64,000 nucleotides of DNA from an uncultured Clostridia bacterium (GTDB lineage Bacteria; Bacillota; Clostridia; UBA1381), in contig CAKSDE010000016.1 of the NCBI GenBank assembly GCA_934444735.1, positions 1 to 64,000 of the forward strand. Direction: 5' to 3'. Of this stretch, positions 34,458 to 43,974 are shown one piece after another. A program made the translations under genes and the position numbers. The notes under the pieces are model-generated. The model had not been told where the DNA came from, did no database searches, and was given only the letters and a program-made list of their open reading frames with translations. Each line of letters starts with the position of its first letter. The first letter of the stretch is position 1.

Positions 34458-35669
34458 CTAATTATCCGACTCAACCATCGATCCCTTTGCAATAACGGCG
34501 TCTTTTTTAATCTTCGCTCCGCCTTCTACCAGAACGATACCTCCGCTGCACATCGGTGATTTATATTCATTATCTTCTTTCTCGTCCAGCCCGATTCTCG
34601 CACCGTCCTCGACCACAACGCCCTCGCCTATTATCGCGCGGCTGATTTTCACGTTATGACCGATCACTGCTCCCGACATAATAACCGATTCCGTTACAAC
34701 ACTTCCGCTCTCTACCTTAGCGTCGCTGAATATCACCGAATTTTCAACCGTTCCGTTTATGAAACAGCCCTCCGATACGTTGCTGTTTTTGATTTTTGCC
34801 TTTTCGCCGACATAGTGCGGTTCGTATTCCATATTTCTTGAATAAATCCGCCATTTTCTGTCGCTTATATCGAACTTCGGATTCTCACCGATCAAGTCCA
34901 TATTAGCCTCCCAAAGGCTCGATACTGTCCCAACATCTTTCCAGTATCCCTCAAATCTCCATGCCGAGAGTTTTTCGTTATTTTTTAGCATCTCGGGGAT
35001 AATGTTCTTTCCGAAATCATTTGACGATTCCGGATTTGCCTCGTCTATAGTAAGGTATTCTTTCAGCTTTTCATAATCAAAGATATATATTCCCATCGAA
35101 GCAAGATTGCTCTTCGGATTTTTCGGCTTTTCTTCAAATTGGATTATATTATCGTTTTCATCCACATTCATTATCCCAAAGCGGCTCGCTTCCTCCCACG
35201 GCACCGGCATTACCGCAATAGTAATCGCCGACCCGCTCTCTTTATGCTTTTTAAGCATCTCGCCGTAGTGCATTTTATATATGTGATCGCCCGAAAGAAT
35301 AAGTACATTTTTAGGATTGAACTGCTCCAAAAAGCTCAGGTTCTGATATATCGCATTTGCCGTCCCCTTATACCATTCGCCCGACTCGGCTTTTTGGTAC
35401 GGCGGCAAAACATACACTCCGCCGTTATTCCTGTCCAGATCCCACGGGTTTCCGTTACCGATATAAGTATTCAAAACAAGCGGCTGATACTGCGTCAGCA
35501 CGCCGACGGTATCAATTCCCGAATGTACGCAATTGGACAGTGGGAAATCGATAATACGGTACTTTCCGCCGAAAGCAACCGCCGGCTTTGCGACATTTTT
35601 TGTCAGCGCGCCGAGCCTTGTTCCCTGTCCTCCCGCCAAAATCATAGCTACACACTCTTTTGAAATCAT
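34458..35669 (-). CDS. glgC: Glucose-1-phosphate adenylyltransferase
   Basis: The enzyme forms ADP-glucose and is the committed step of glycogen synthesis. The 403-residue protein has the catalytic loop ILAGGQGTRLGALT, KPAVAFGGKYRIIDFPLSNC, the sugar-phosphate site with EEKPKNPKS and C-terminal hexapeptide repeats. The ATG at 35669 has GGAGGAA upstream. The longer frame to 35720 is rejected. Confidence 0.95.
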   Translation of the reverse strand: MISKECVAMILAGGQGTRLGALTKNVAKPAVAFGGKYRIIDFPLSNCVHSGIDTVGVLTQYQPLVLNTYIGNGNPWDLDRNNGGVYVLPPYQKAESGEWYKGTANAIYQNLSFLEQFNPKNVLILSGDHIYKMHYGEMLKKHKESGSAITIAVMPVPWEEASRFGIMNVDENDNIIQFEEKPKNPKSNLASMGIYIFDYEKLKEYLTIDEANPESSNDFGKNIIPEMLKNNEKLSAWRFEGYWKDVGTVSSLWEANMDLIGENPKFDISDRKWRIYSRNMEYEPHYVGEKAKIKNSNVSEGCFINGTVENSVIFSDAKVESGSVVTESVIMSGAVIGHNVKISRAIIGEGVVVEDGARIGLDEKEDNEYKSPMCSGGIVLVEGGAKIKKDAVIAKGSMVESDN

Positions 35670-35725
35670 AAGTATTATTCCTCCATTCCGCCGCAACGTG
35701 CGGCTCCTATATATAAACAAAAAAT

Positions 35726-37621
35726 CTATTTTTTACGGATATACATAACCGAGAGTCCGCCCGAGTCAATGCTCAATGAATACGGATAATCCCTGAACGC
35801 CTTATTTTCCGCCTTATATTTTGCGCTTCTCTTCTTTTTATTTCCGCCGAATTTCTCCCACGAGCTGTCTATCTCAACCGCATACTCGCCCGGCTCGGGA
35901 ACTCCTATAACATACTTTTTCCTGTCCACCGGTGTGAAATTGCACACAACAATTACATAATCGCCTTTTTTCGCTCCCTTTCTCATAAAGGACAGCATCG
36001 AATTTTCCGAATCAGAATCATTTATCCAAGCAAATCCGCTCCAATCCTGCTCCATTTGCCAGAACGGCTTATTCTCGACATAATACCTGTTAATTTCCTT
36101 TAAATACTTGTTGAGCTTTTTATGCTTTTCATATTCCAAAAGCTGCCATTCCAAGCCCTCATCATAGCGCCACTCGATAAATTCGCCGAGCTCCGCTCCC
36201 ATAAAAATAAGCTTTTTGCCCGGCAGTGCAAGATAATATCCCAAAAGCGTTCTGTATGAGGCGAACTTTTCATCATAGTCGCCGAACATCTTATTTAGCA
36301 GCGAGCATTTCCCGTGCACCACCTCATCATGAGAAAGCGGCAGGATATAATTCTCCGAATAAGCATAAAACATCAAGAATGTTAAAAGACTATGATTATC
36401 CTTTCTGAAATACGGATCCATCGACATATACCTTAAAGTATCGTTCATCCAACCCATATTCCACTTATAATTAAAGCCCAGACCGCCTTTATCGACAGAT
36501 CCCGTAACCATTCCCCACGCGGTCGATTCCTCCGCTATCATCAGAATGTTCGGGAATTCGGCAAACATCGTTTTATTAAGGTTTCTCAGAAAATCTATCG
36601 CCTCAATATTCTGATTTCCGCCGTAAATATTCGCAACCCACTCCCCGTCATTTCTGCTGTAATCACGGTAAAGCATGGACGATACCGCATCAACCCTGAG
36701 CCCGTCCATATGGTATTCGCTCACCCAAAAATACGCCGATGACATCAGAAATGATACTACCTCTGTTTTGGAATAGTCAAAAACCATAGTCCCCCAGTCC
36801 TTATGCTCGCCCATTCTCGGATCGGCATATTCAAAGGTCGGCGTTCCGTCAAACATATAAAGTCCGTGCGCGTCTTTTGGGAAATGCGCAGGCACCCAGT
36901 CCATAATAACCGATATACCGTTTTTATGGCACTCATTTATAAAATATTTCAAATCCTCCGGCATACCGTAGCGCCTTGTTGCCGAAAAATATCCCGTCAC
37001 CTGATACCCCCACGATCCGTCGAACGGATACTCGGTAACAGGCATAATCTCGATATGCGTATATCCCATATCCTTTACGTACGGAATAAGCTCGCCTGCC
37101 AGCTCACGGTAAGTGTAAAAGCTTCCGTCCTCATGCTGCCGCCAGCTACCCAGATGCATTTCGTATATAAGCATCGGTTTGTCGTACGGCGGTGTTGCCG
37201 CTCTTTTTTTGAGCCAACCGTCATCGCTCCACGAAAAATCCGAAATATCCGCCACCACCGAAGCCGTACCCGGTCTTAACTCCGAGCAAAACGCAAACGG
37301 ATCTGCCTTTAATACCACTCTTTGGTGCCTGTCATGCACCGCGTATTTATAAATATTTCCTTCATGTATATCGTCAAATACTCCGTACCACACTCCGGTC
37401 GAGCCTATTTTCTCAAGCGGTCTGTCCTCGGTATTCCAGTTGTTGAAGTCCCCTGTAAGCGTAACCTTAGACGCATTCGGTGCCCATACCGCAAATCTTA
37501 TACCCTTGTCCGTCTTGTGTGCACCCAGCATTTCATAGCTTTTAAAGTTTGTCCCCTCATTGAACAGATACAACTGGAACTCACTTATTCCTGCCCAACC
37601 CTCGCTGTTTTTTTTCGACAT
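35726..37621 (-). CDS. glgB: 1,4-alpha-glucan branching enzyme
   Basis: The enzyme adds alpha-1,6 branches to glycogen. The 631-residue protein has an N-terminal CBM48 (FAVWAPNASKVTLTGDFN), a GH13 barrel with nucleophile Asp in GLRVDAVSSML, acid Glu in MIAEESTAW and Asp in LPLSHDEVVHG, and a C-terminal beta domain. The ATG has AAGGAGG upstream. It is first in the glycogen operon. Confidence 0.95.
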   Translation of the reverse strand: MSKKNSEGWAGISEFQLYLFNEGTNFKSYEMLGAHKTDKGIRFAVWAPNASKVTLTGDFNNWNTEDRPLEKIGSTGVWYGVFDDIHEGNIYKYAVHDRHQRVVLKADPFAFCSELRPGTASVVADISDFSWSDDGWLKKRAATPPYDKPMLIYEMHLGSWRQHEDGSFYTYRELAGELIPYVKDMGYTHIEIMPVTEYPFDGSWGYQVTGYFSATRRYGMPEDLKYFINECHKNGISVIMDWVPAHFPKDAHGLYMFDGTPTFEYADPRMGEHKDWGTMVFDYSKTEVVSFLMSSAYFWVSEYHMDGLRVDAVSSMLYRDYSRNDGEWVANIYGGNQNIEAIDFLRNLNKTMFAEFPNILMIAEESTAWGMVTGSVDKGGLGFNYKWNMGWMNDTLRYMSMDPYFRKDNHSLLTFLMFYAYSENYILPLSHDEVVHGKCSLLNKMFGDYDEKFASYRTLLGYYLALPGKKLIFMGAELGEFIEWRYDEGLEWQLLEYEKHKKLNKYLKEINRYYVENKPFWQMEQDWSGFAWINDSDSENSMLSFMRKGAKKGDYVIVVCNFTPVDRKKYVIGVPEPGEYAVEIDSSWEKFGGNKKKRSAKYKAENKAFRDYPYSLSIDSGGLSVMYIRKK

Positions 37622-37739
37622 TATTTTGCCTCCTTTAGCCTATGTAAAGAGCCGACCCGTATATACTATTATATTATAGAGTCCTTCATTTTATTACTAT
37701 ATTTATATTTTATCTTACAAATAATACCATATTATAGAT

Positions 37740-37768
37740 ATTATACCACATTATTTTCGTGTCGTAAA
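37740..37768 (-). promoter_or_regulatory. Likely promoter of glgB-glgC-glgD
   Basis: On the minus strand TTTACG (37768-37763) and a perfect TATAAT (37745-37740) are 17 bases apart, leaving a leader of about 110 bases. Other TATAAT-like boxes nearer the gene are possible. Confidence 0.6.
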
Positions 37769-37820
37769 CAACAACAGTAAACGAATTTTTATATAAAAAA
37801 ATATACAAAATCCACAAAAA

Positions 37821-37950
37821 TTTGGTTACTTTTGCCTTTTCCTTTTATTTTCGTAAAATTCATGTAACATTTACCGTTTTATTTTCCCTAATCACCGAAT
37901 TTTTGTTGACTTTTCCCATGATTTGGTATATACTCAAAACAGTAACCAAA
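37821..37950 (+). promoter_or_regulatory. araC-type gene promoter with two distant operator halves
   Basis: TTGACT (37906-37911) and TATACT (37929-37934) are 17 bases apart. The 10-base arms TTTGGTTACT (37821-37830) and AGTAACCAAA (37941-37950) are exact inverses of each other 110 bases apart, the second overlapping the transcription start. Such a pair suggests autoregulation by DNA looping, as in araC systems. Function is inferred. The rest of the 37622-37977 gap holds only the glgB promoter region. Confidence 0.65.
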
Positions 37951-37977
37951 TTGCAAAAAAATAAGGGGGTATTTTTC

Positions 37978-38826
37978 ATGTTCATTTCAGGGAACGGATA
38001 TGAAAATAACATAAACATACACACCTGCGACAATAAAAGCGTCGGTCTGCACTCGCACAACTTTCTCGAGCTTGCCTATGTTGTAAAAGGCACTGCTCGC
38101 CACATCTTAAATTCGGATTCGGCAATCATTTCAAAAGGCGATTATTTTATTCTCGACTATAACGCCAAACATTCCTACTCGTCACTGTACAACGGAGACT
38201 TTTGCATAATAAATTGCCTGTTCAAGCCGGAGTTTATCGATAAATCTCTCACCGGCTGCACCAATTTCGGCGACGTTGTCAACAACTACATGATAAAATA
38301 CAACTACAGCACCGTAAACCTAAGCCCGGCAAATTACATATTTAAAGACAGCGACGGCTATATCCTGTTCATTCTTGAAAAAATGCTTGACGAATACGAA
38401 AAAAAGCAATCGGGATATTATGAAATCCTCCGCTGCAAGCTCATAGAGATAATACTCCTGACCATGCGCAAAAGCTCTCCCGAAAATACCGTTTTCTCCG
38501 ACAGTATCACCGAAAAAATGATAGACTATGCCGAGAAAAATCTGACAGAAAAAAATCTGCTTACCTCATTAAGTAAAATGCTAAACTTCAGTCCGTCATA
38601 CTTAAGCCGAAAATTCAGCTCGGATACAGGCACATCATTTTCAAAATATATACAGAAAATGCGCATCGAACAAAGCTGCCGGCTTCTTGCAAACACCGAC
38701 AAAAAGATCTCCGAAATCGCCGCTTTATCCGGTTATTCGGATATGAAATTCTATAATGAAATATTCAAAAAAACACTCGGTATAACTCCGCGCGAATTCA
38801 GGAATATGCACAAAAACGGCAGATAG
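37978..38826 (+). CDS. AraC family transcription regulator
   Basis: The 282-residue protein has an N-terminal cupin-like sensing domain (LHSHNFLELAYVVKGTARH, KGDYFILDYNAKHSY) and C-terminal double HTH (KMLNFSPSYLSRKFSSDTG and ISEIAALSGYSDMKFYNEIF, KKTLGITPREFRN). The ATG at 37978 follows AAGGGGG. It is directly upstream of and co-oriented with the GH106-like gene, which it probably controls in response to a sugar. Confidence 0.9.
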   Translation: MFISGNGYENNINIHTCDNKSVGLHSHNFLELAYVVKGTARHILNSDSAIISKGDYFILDYNAKHSYSSLYNGDFCIINCLFKPEFIDKSLTGCTNFGDVVNNYMIKYNYSTVNLSPANYIFKDSDGYILFILEKMLDEYEKKQSGYYEILRCKLIEIILLTMRKSSPENTVFSDSITEKMIDYAEKNLTEKNLLTSLSKMLNFSPSYLSRKFSSDTGTSFSKYIQKMRIEQSCRLLANTDKKISEIAALSGYSDMKFYNEIFKKTLGITPREFRNMHKNGR

Positions 38827-38860
38827 CAAAATACACCTACAAAATTTGCAAATTACCCCA

Positions 38861-38889
38861 TTGTTTTTACCGTCTAAAAATTTTATAAT
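38861..38889 (+). promoter_or_regulatory. Promoter of the GH106-like gene
   Basis: TTGTTT (38861-38866) and TATAAT (38884-38889) are 17 bases apart. The AT-rich AAATTTGCAAATTACC just upstream partly resembles the AraC-gene operator region and may be an activator site; that is a guess. Confidence 0.6.
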
Positions 38890-38927
38890 GAGATTATAAT
38901 TTTAAGAATCGGGAGTGATTAAAAAAA

Positions 38928-41900
38928 ATGCTTTACAAAAAAAATAACACAAAAAAGCTTGATATGGATTTGTTCAAAAATCCGACAAGCGAATATCGTG
39001 CAACACCATTTTGGTCGTGGAACGATAAGCTTAACAAGGATCTTTTAATCAGACAGATCGGATATTTAAAAGAGATGGGTTTCGGCGGCTTTCATATGCA
39101 TTCCAGGAGCGGAATGGCAACCGAATATTTGAGCGAGGACTTCTTTGACCTCATAAAAGCCTGCCGTGACAAGGCAAAAGAGGAAAATATGCTTGCATGG
39201 CTCTACGATGAGGACAGATGGTCATCGGGTTCTGCCGGCGGATATGTCACCAAAAACAAAGCCTACCGTCAGAAAATGCTCTGCTTTTCGGAAAATAAGG
39301 TTGAATTTGCCGATAAAGAAACAGGCGTAAAAGAAGGACTTCCCTATCTGCTCGCCGTCTACGACATATCATTAAACAGCGACGGCACACTGAAAAGCTA
39401 TAAGCGCATAGGCGAAAATGATGCAGCTGAGGGCACTAAACGGTACGCATATGTAAAAACCGCGCCCGAAACAGGCTGGTACAATAACCAGACATATGTG
39501 GACACTCTTTCGGAGGAGGCAATCGCCGAATTTATAAAGACCACACATGAGGCATATAAAAAGCACGTCGGCGAAGATTTCGGCGGAGCAGTCCCCGCAA
39601 TATTTACCGATGAGCCGAATTTCAACACTCACGAGGGCAGAGATACTTTAAACTTCGCCGAATCGCACAACGATTTAAGTGTTGCATGGACAACCGATTT
39701 TGCCGACACCTTTAAAAAGTATGCCGGATTTGATCTTTTAGACCGTCTGCCCGAGCTTTTCTGGGAACTTCCCGACGGCAAAATCTCGAATATCCGCTGG
39801 CTTTTCTACAACCACGTAAGCGATCGGTTTGCCAACAGCTTTTCACGCCAGATCGGTCAATGGTGCGATAAAAACGGCATCGCCTTAACGGGGCATCTTC
39901 TCTCCGAGGAAAATCTCACATGGCAGAGTATATCCGTCGGCGAATGTATGAGAAGTTACCCGCACTTCGGTATTCCCGGAGTCGATATGCTCTGCAATCA
40001 TGTTGAATTTACCACAGCAAAGCAAACGCAATCGATTGTACACCAATCGGGCAAAGAGGCAATGACCTCCGAGCTTTACGGTGTTTCCAACTGGGACTTT
40101 GATTTCCGCGGTCACAAATTCCAAGGCGACTGGCAGGCGGCTCTCGGCGTAACCATACGCGTTCCGCATCTTTCATGGGTATCTATGAAAGGCTCTGCAA
40201 AGCGTGATTACCCTGCGTCTATCAATTATCAGTCGCCGTGGTACAAAGAGTATCCGTACATAGAAAATCATTTTGCACGATTAAATACGGTATTGACGCG
40301 CGGCAAGCCTATTGTCGATGTCTGCGTGATCCACCCGATAGAAAGCCTCTGGCTGCATTTAGGCCCTGCCGATCAGACAGCCGAGGCACAAAAACAGAGA
40401 GAAACCGAATTTCAGGATATAACAAAATGGCTGCTTACCTCAATGATTGATTTCGATTTTGTAAGTGAGGCACTTCTCCCCTCCCAGCATACAGGCAAGG
40501 GTGATAAATTCAATGTCGGCTGCATGAACTATTCGACGGTTATAGTCCCGGGACTTGATACAATGCGAAGATCTACCTTTGAGGCATTGAAAGCTTTCAG
40601 AGAAAAGGGCGGCAAGGTGCTTTTTGTCGGCAACTGCCCGAAATACATAGACGCAATTGAAACCGACGAGGTGCAGAATTTATACGCTTCTTCGCTGCAC
40701 GCAAAATTCGATAAAGCCGATATTTTAAACAAACTGGATAAAGACATAGAAATTTACTATCCCAACGGCACAAAGCCGACCGATCTTGTCCACTGCAAAA
40801 GAGAGGATAACGGCGTAAAATGGCTCTTTATCGCGCACTGTGTGGAAAATCCTCAGACAGACAGACCGCGCCCCGAGGTAATAACAATTACCCTCAACGG
40901 CAGCTATATACCCGAAGTATTCGATACCGTAAACGGTGAGATTAAAAAAATCGACTTTGAAACCAAAAACGGCAAAACGTACATCTACACAACGCTCTAC
41001 TCCTGCGACAGCTTATTGCTCCGTTTAACCGACGGTGAGGGCAGCTATTTTGAAAAGAAGGACGATTCCTTATACCTTGACAGCATTATCGACTTTAAGC
41101 AGAACGTAGCATATCAGCGCGAAGAGGATAATGTATACCTTTTGGATATGGCGGAATACAAGCTCGATGACGGTGAATTTAATCCGCTTGAAGAGATTAT
41201 CCGTATAGACGATAACTGCCGTAAAATTTTGAAATACCCTCTCGCAAACGGAGAAGATACACAGCCATGGGTGCTTAACGAAACAAAAATCGAACACTAT
41301 GTAACATTAAAGTTCACGGTTGAGAGCCAAATCGATACAGACTGCTTTATTGCAGCGGAAGAGGCGAAATCGATAAGCTTAAACGGCAAAAATATTGAAC
41401 TTTCCCCATGCGGCTATTTTGTGGATGAAAGCATCAAAAAGTATCATTTGGGGAGCTTGCATAAAGGAACGAATATAATCGAAATCGCCGCTCCGATAGG
41501 TAAACGCACAAGTATAGAAAACTTCTTCCTCTTAGGCGACTTTGATGTTGTTGTAAGAGGTGCGGAAAAGACAATTATAAAACCGAGCGAAAAAATCGGA
41601 TTCGGGAACATTGCCACACAGGGACTTCCGTTCTACGGCGGCAATCTTACATACAAAACCGAAATCGAAACACCCGAATGCAGCTTAAAAATCAGAACAA
41701 GCCGCTACAGAGGCGCCGCCGTAAAGGTTATCTTTGACGGCAAGGATATGGGCATAATCGCATTCAAGCCATACAAGCTCACAATAGATAACGTATCCGC
41801 CGGCAAACACACCGTTGAATTTAAACTCCTCGGAAACCGCTACAACACCTTCGGTCCTATGCACAAATGCGGATATAACATATGGTACGGTTCGTGTATG

Positions 41901-42071
41901 TGGTATACATATCTGGCAGATTTCTCCAACGAGTACGGAATGGTTGTGGACAAAGACGCCGCATACCGCCCCGGTGCATTCCCGTACAGTGCTGAATGGT
42001 GCTATGAATACAACTATAAAGATACCGGTATTCTTGCATCACCGATGATCGAGGTAATCAGGCATAAATAA
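38928..42071 (+). CDS. GH106-like glycoside hydrolase (alpha-L-rhamnosidase-like)
   Basis: The 1047-residue protein lacks a signal peptide. The N-terminus has YRATPFWSWNDKLNKDLL and GFGGFHMHSRSGMATEYLS, typical of the GH106-type family, and TDEPNFNTHEG in the barrel is a candidate acidic active site. Beta-rich domains resembling GH2 accessory domains make up the C-terminal third. GH106 members release terminal rhamnose from plant glycans such as rhamnogalacturonan. The family match is by eye, so other activities are possible. It is controlled by the neighbouring AraC protein and ends at a strong terminator. Confidence 0.7.
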   Translation: MLYKKNNTKKLDMDLFKNPTSEYRATPFWSWNDKLNKDLLIRQIGYLKEMGFGGFHMHSRSGMATEYLSEDFFDLIKACRDKAKEENMLAWLYDEDRWSSGSAGGYVTKNKAYRQKMLCFSENKVEFADKETGVKEGLPYLLAVYDISLNSDGTLKSYKRIGENDAAEGTKRYAYVKTAPETGWYNNQTYVDTLSEEAIAEFIKTTHEAYKKHVGEDFGGAVPAIFTDEPNFNTHEGRDTLNFAESHNDLSVAWTTDFADTFKKYAGFDLLDRLPELFWELPDGKISNIRWLFYNHVSDRFANSFSRQIGQWCDKNGIALTGHLLSEENLTWQSISVGECMRSYPHFGIPGVDMLCNHVEFTTAKQTQSIVHQSGKEAMTSELYGVSNWDFDFRGHKFQGDWQAALGVTIRVPHLSWVSMKGSAKRDYPASINYQSPWYKEYPYIENHFARLNTVLTRGKPIVDVCVIHPIESLWLHLGPADQTAEAQKQRETEFQDITKWLLTSMIDFDFVSEALLPSQHTGKGDKFNVGCMNYSTVIVPGLDTMRRSTFEALKAFREKGGKVLFVGNCPKYIDAIETDEVQNLYASSLHAKFDKADILNKLDKDIEIYYPNGTKPTDLVHCKREDNGVKWLFIAHCVENPQTDRPRPEVITITLNGSYIPEVFDTVNGEIKKIDFETKNGKTYIYTTLYSCDSLLLRLTDGEGSYFEKKDDSLYLDSIIDFKQNVAYQREEDNVYLLDMAEYKLDDGEFNPLEEIIRIDDNCRKILKYPLANGEDTQPWVLNETKIEHYVTLKFTVESQIDTDCFIAAEEAKSISLNGKNIELSPCGYFVDESIKKYHLGSLHKGTNIIEIAAPIGKRTSIENFFLLGDFDVVVRGAEKTIIKPSEKIGFGNIATQGLPFYGGNLTYKTEIETPECSLKIRTSRYRGAAVKVIFDGKDMGIIAFKPYKLTIDNVSAGKHTVEFKLLGNRYNTFGPMHKCGYNIWYGSCMWYTYLADFSNEYGMVVDKDAAYRPGAFPYSAEWCYEYNYKDTGILASPMIEVIRHK

Positions 42072-42094
42072 TCTGCTTGTCTAAAATTTACAAA

Positions 42095-42150
42095 AAAGCG
42101 GTTTTATACCGCCTCAAAACAGGATATCTTCGCGGATATCCTGTTTTTTC
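42095..42150 (+). terminator. Terminator after the GH106-like gene
   Basis: AAAACAGGATATC (42116-42128) pairs with GATATCCTGTTTT (42135-42147) around TTCGCG, then T residues. A smaller hairpin AGCGGT/ACCGCC precedes it. Confidence 0.9.
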
Positions 42151-42172
42151 TTATATTTTTTCCAAAAAAGCG

Positions 42173-42229
42173 TTGACTTTACCTTTTATATATGTTATTA
42201 TATTAACGTGTTAAAGTGATAAAGTAAAC
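42173..42229 (+). promoter_or_regulatory. his operon promoter with possible operator
   Basis: TTGACT (42173-42178) and TATTAT (42196-42201) are 17 bases apart. GTTAAAGTGATAAAGTAAAC (42210-42229), at the transcription start, has repeated AAAGT units and may bind a histidine regulator of the TrpR-like YerC/HisR type; this is inferred. There is no T-box or attenuator in the 38-base leader. Confidence 0.6.
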
Positions 42230-42239
42230 GGAGGCAGTT

Positions 42240-43352
42240 ATGAATATAGAAAATATATTAAAAAATGATGAAAAAGCGATTTTTACGCTGCGCTCACTCT
42301 TTAAAAAATACGGATACACGCAGTATAAAATGAGTAAGTTTGAAGAATACGATTTTTATGTGCGCAACAAGGATTTTCTGATGTCGGACAATATCATCAC
42401 CTTCACCGACACAAACGGCAGACTCATGGCTTTAAAACCCGATGTCACGCTCTCGATAATAAAGAACAGTACACCGCAGAAAAATTGTGTGCAAAAGGTT
42501 TACTATAACGAAAATGTATACCGCGTTTCAAAGGGTACGCAATCATTTAAAGAAATTATGCAGGTAGGGCTTGAATGTATCGGAGATATAGACAGCTACA
42601 ACATATATGAGGTGCTGATGCTTGCCGCCCAAAGCCTTAAAAACATCTCAAATGACTTTATGCTGGACATTTCGCATATGGGAATAGTTTCTGCGATAAT
42701 TTCCGAAAGCGGCATCGGCGAAGATCTGCAAAAGGAGCTTTTAAAGTGCATACAGGAAAAAAACACGCACGGAATCCGCGCTCTTTGCGATTCATGCGGT
42801 GCGGACTCATCAAAGCTTACAAAGCTCATCAACGCATACGGCACATCGGATAAAGTCGCGCCGATTTTATCCGAGCTTAAGACAGATGAAAACAAAGATA
42901 TGATTGACGAATGTCTGCAAATCATAAAAACTCTCGAGGATAACGGTTTTAAGGATAAAATCCATATAGATTTCTCGGTCGTAAACGACATGAACTACTA
43001 TAACGGCTTTGTCTTTAAGGGATTTATAAGGGGCATATCGTCATGGGTTCTCTCGGGCGGCGAATATGCAAAGCTCATGCAGAAAATGAATAAAGATACA
43101 AAAGCCATCGGCTTTGCGGTATATCTTGATATGCTTGAACGCTTAAATATTTCCCCGAACGACTATGACGTTGACGCTCTTCTTCTCTATGATGACTCCT
43201 GCGGCATCGAGACAATAAACAATGCCGTAAAACTTTTGACATCAAACGGCAAGAGCGTCATGGTGCAAAAGGAAATCCCCGAAAAGATCAGATACAAGCA
43301 ATTGCTGAAATTACAGGACAGAGGAGTTGAGATCATTGAAAACAATGCTTAA
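42240..43352 (+). CDS. hisZ: ATP phosphoribosyltransferase regulatory subunit HisZ
   Basis: The 370-residue protein is a histidyl-tRNA synthetase-like paralogue (MALKPDVTLSI, NENVYRVSKG, GGEYAKLMQ) that lacks the anticodon-binding domain. With the short HisG it forms the active, feedback-regulated first enzyme of histidine synthesis. It is first in the operon behind GGAGG and overlaps the hisG reading frame. Confidence 0.93.
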   Translation: MNIENILKNDEKAIFTLRSLFKKYGYTQYKMSKFEEYDFYVRNKDFLMSDNIITFTDTNGRLMALKPDVTLSIIKNSTPQKNCVQKVYYNENVYRVSKGTQSFKEIMQVGLECIGDIDSYNIYEVLMLAAQSLKNISNDFMLDISHMGIVSAIISESGIGEDLQKELLKCIQEKNTHGIRALCDSCGADSSKLTKLINAYGTSDKVAPILSELKTDENKDMIDECLQIIKTLEDNGFKDKIHIDFSVVNDMNYYNGFVFKGFIRGISSWVLSGGEYAKLMQKMNKDTKAIGFAVYLDMLERLNISPNDYDVDALLLYDDSCGIETINNAVKLLTSNGKSVMVQKEIPEKIRYKQLLKLQDRGVEIIENNA

Positions 43353-43974
43353 TATTGCACTTCCGAAAGGCAGACTCGGCGAGAAGGTCTATGCAATGTT
43401 TGAAAAGGCGGGGTATGAATGTCCGTCAATAAAAGAAAACAACAGAAAACTTATCTTTGAGAATCCCGAAAAGGGTGTGCGCTATTTCTGGGTTAAGCCC
43501 TCAGACGTTGCGATATACGTAGAGCGCGGCGCGGCGGATATCGGAGTTGCCGGCAAGGACATCTTACTTGAATATGAACCCGAAATCTACGAGCTTTTGG
43601 ATCTTGATATCGGCAAATGCCGTATGGCGGTTGCCGCAAAAAAAGGCTTTCGCGATAATTTTCAAAGCACACTTCGGGTTGCGACAAAGTTTACCAACAT
43701 AACAAAAAATTATTACGCCTCAATCGGGCGCGACATCGATATTATCCACTTAAACGGCTCGATAGAAATTGCGCCTATTTTAGGTCTTTCCGATGTAATT
43801 GTCGATATTGTCGAAACAGGAACAACCTTAAAAGAGAACAATCTTGAGGTTATCGAAACAATCGTCCCGATAAGTGCAAGACTGATTGCCAATAAATCCG
43901 GCTTTAAATTTGCCGCAGACAGAATAGAAAATATAGTAAAAGGACTAAAAGATATAGCGGAGGATAAAAAATGA
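43336..43974 (+). CDS. hisG: ATP phosphoribosyltransferase catalytic subunit, short form
   Basis: The enzyme joins ATP and PRPP in the first histidine step. The protein has LNIALPKGRLGEKVY at the start and VDIVETGTTLKENNLEV, the PRPP-binding stretch. The TTG at 43336 is nine bases from GAGGAG and gives 212 residues; the ATG at 43345 is the alternative. The short form needs HisZ. It overlaps the end of hisZ. Confidence 0.94.
   Translation: MKTMLNIALPKGRLGEKVYAMFEKAGYECPSIKENNRKLIFENPEKGVRYFWVKPSDVAIYVERGAADIGVAGKDILLEYEPEIYELLDLDIGKCRMAVAAKKGFRDNFQSTLRVATKFTNITKNYYASIGRDIDIIHLNGSIEIAPILGLSDVIVDIVETGTTLKENNLEVIETIVPISARLIANKSGFKFAADRIENIVKGLKDIAEDKK

Noticed and set aside
42173..42239. T-box or His attenuator before hisZ
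   Set aside because: The leader is only about 35 bases and has no hairpin or run of His codons.
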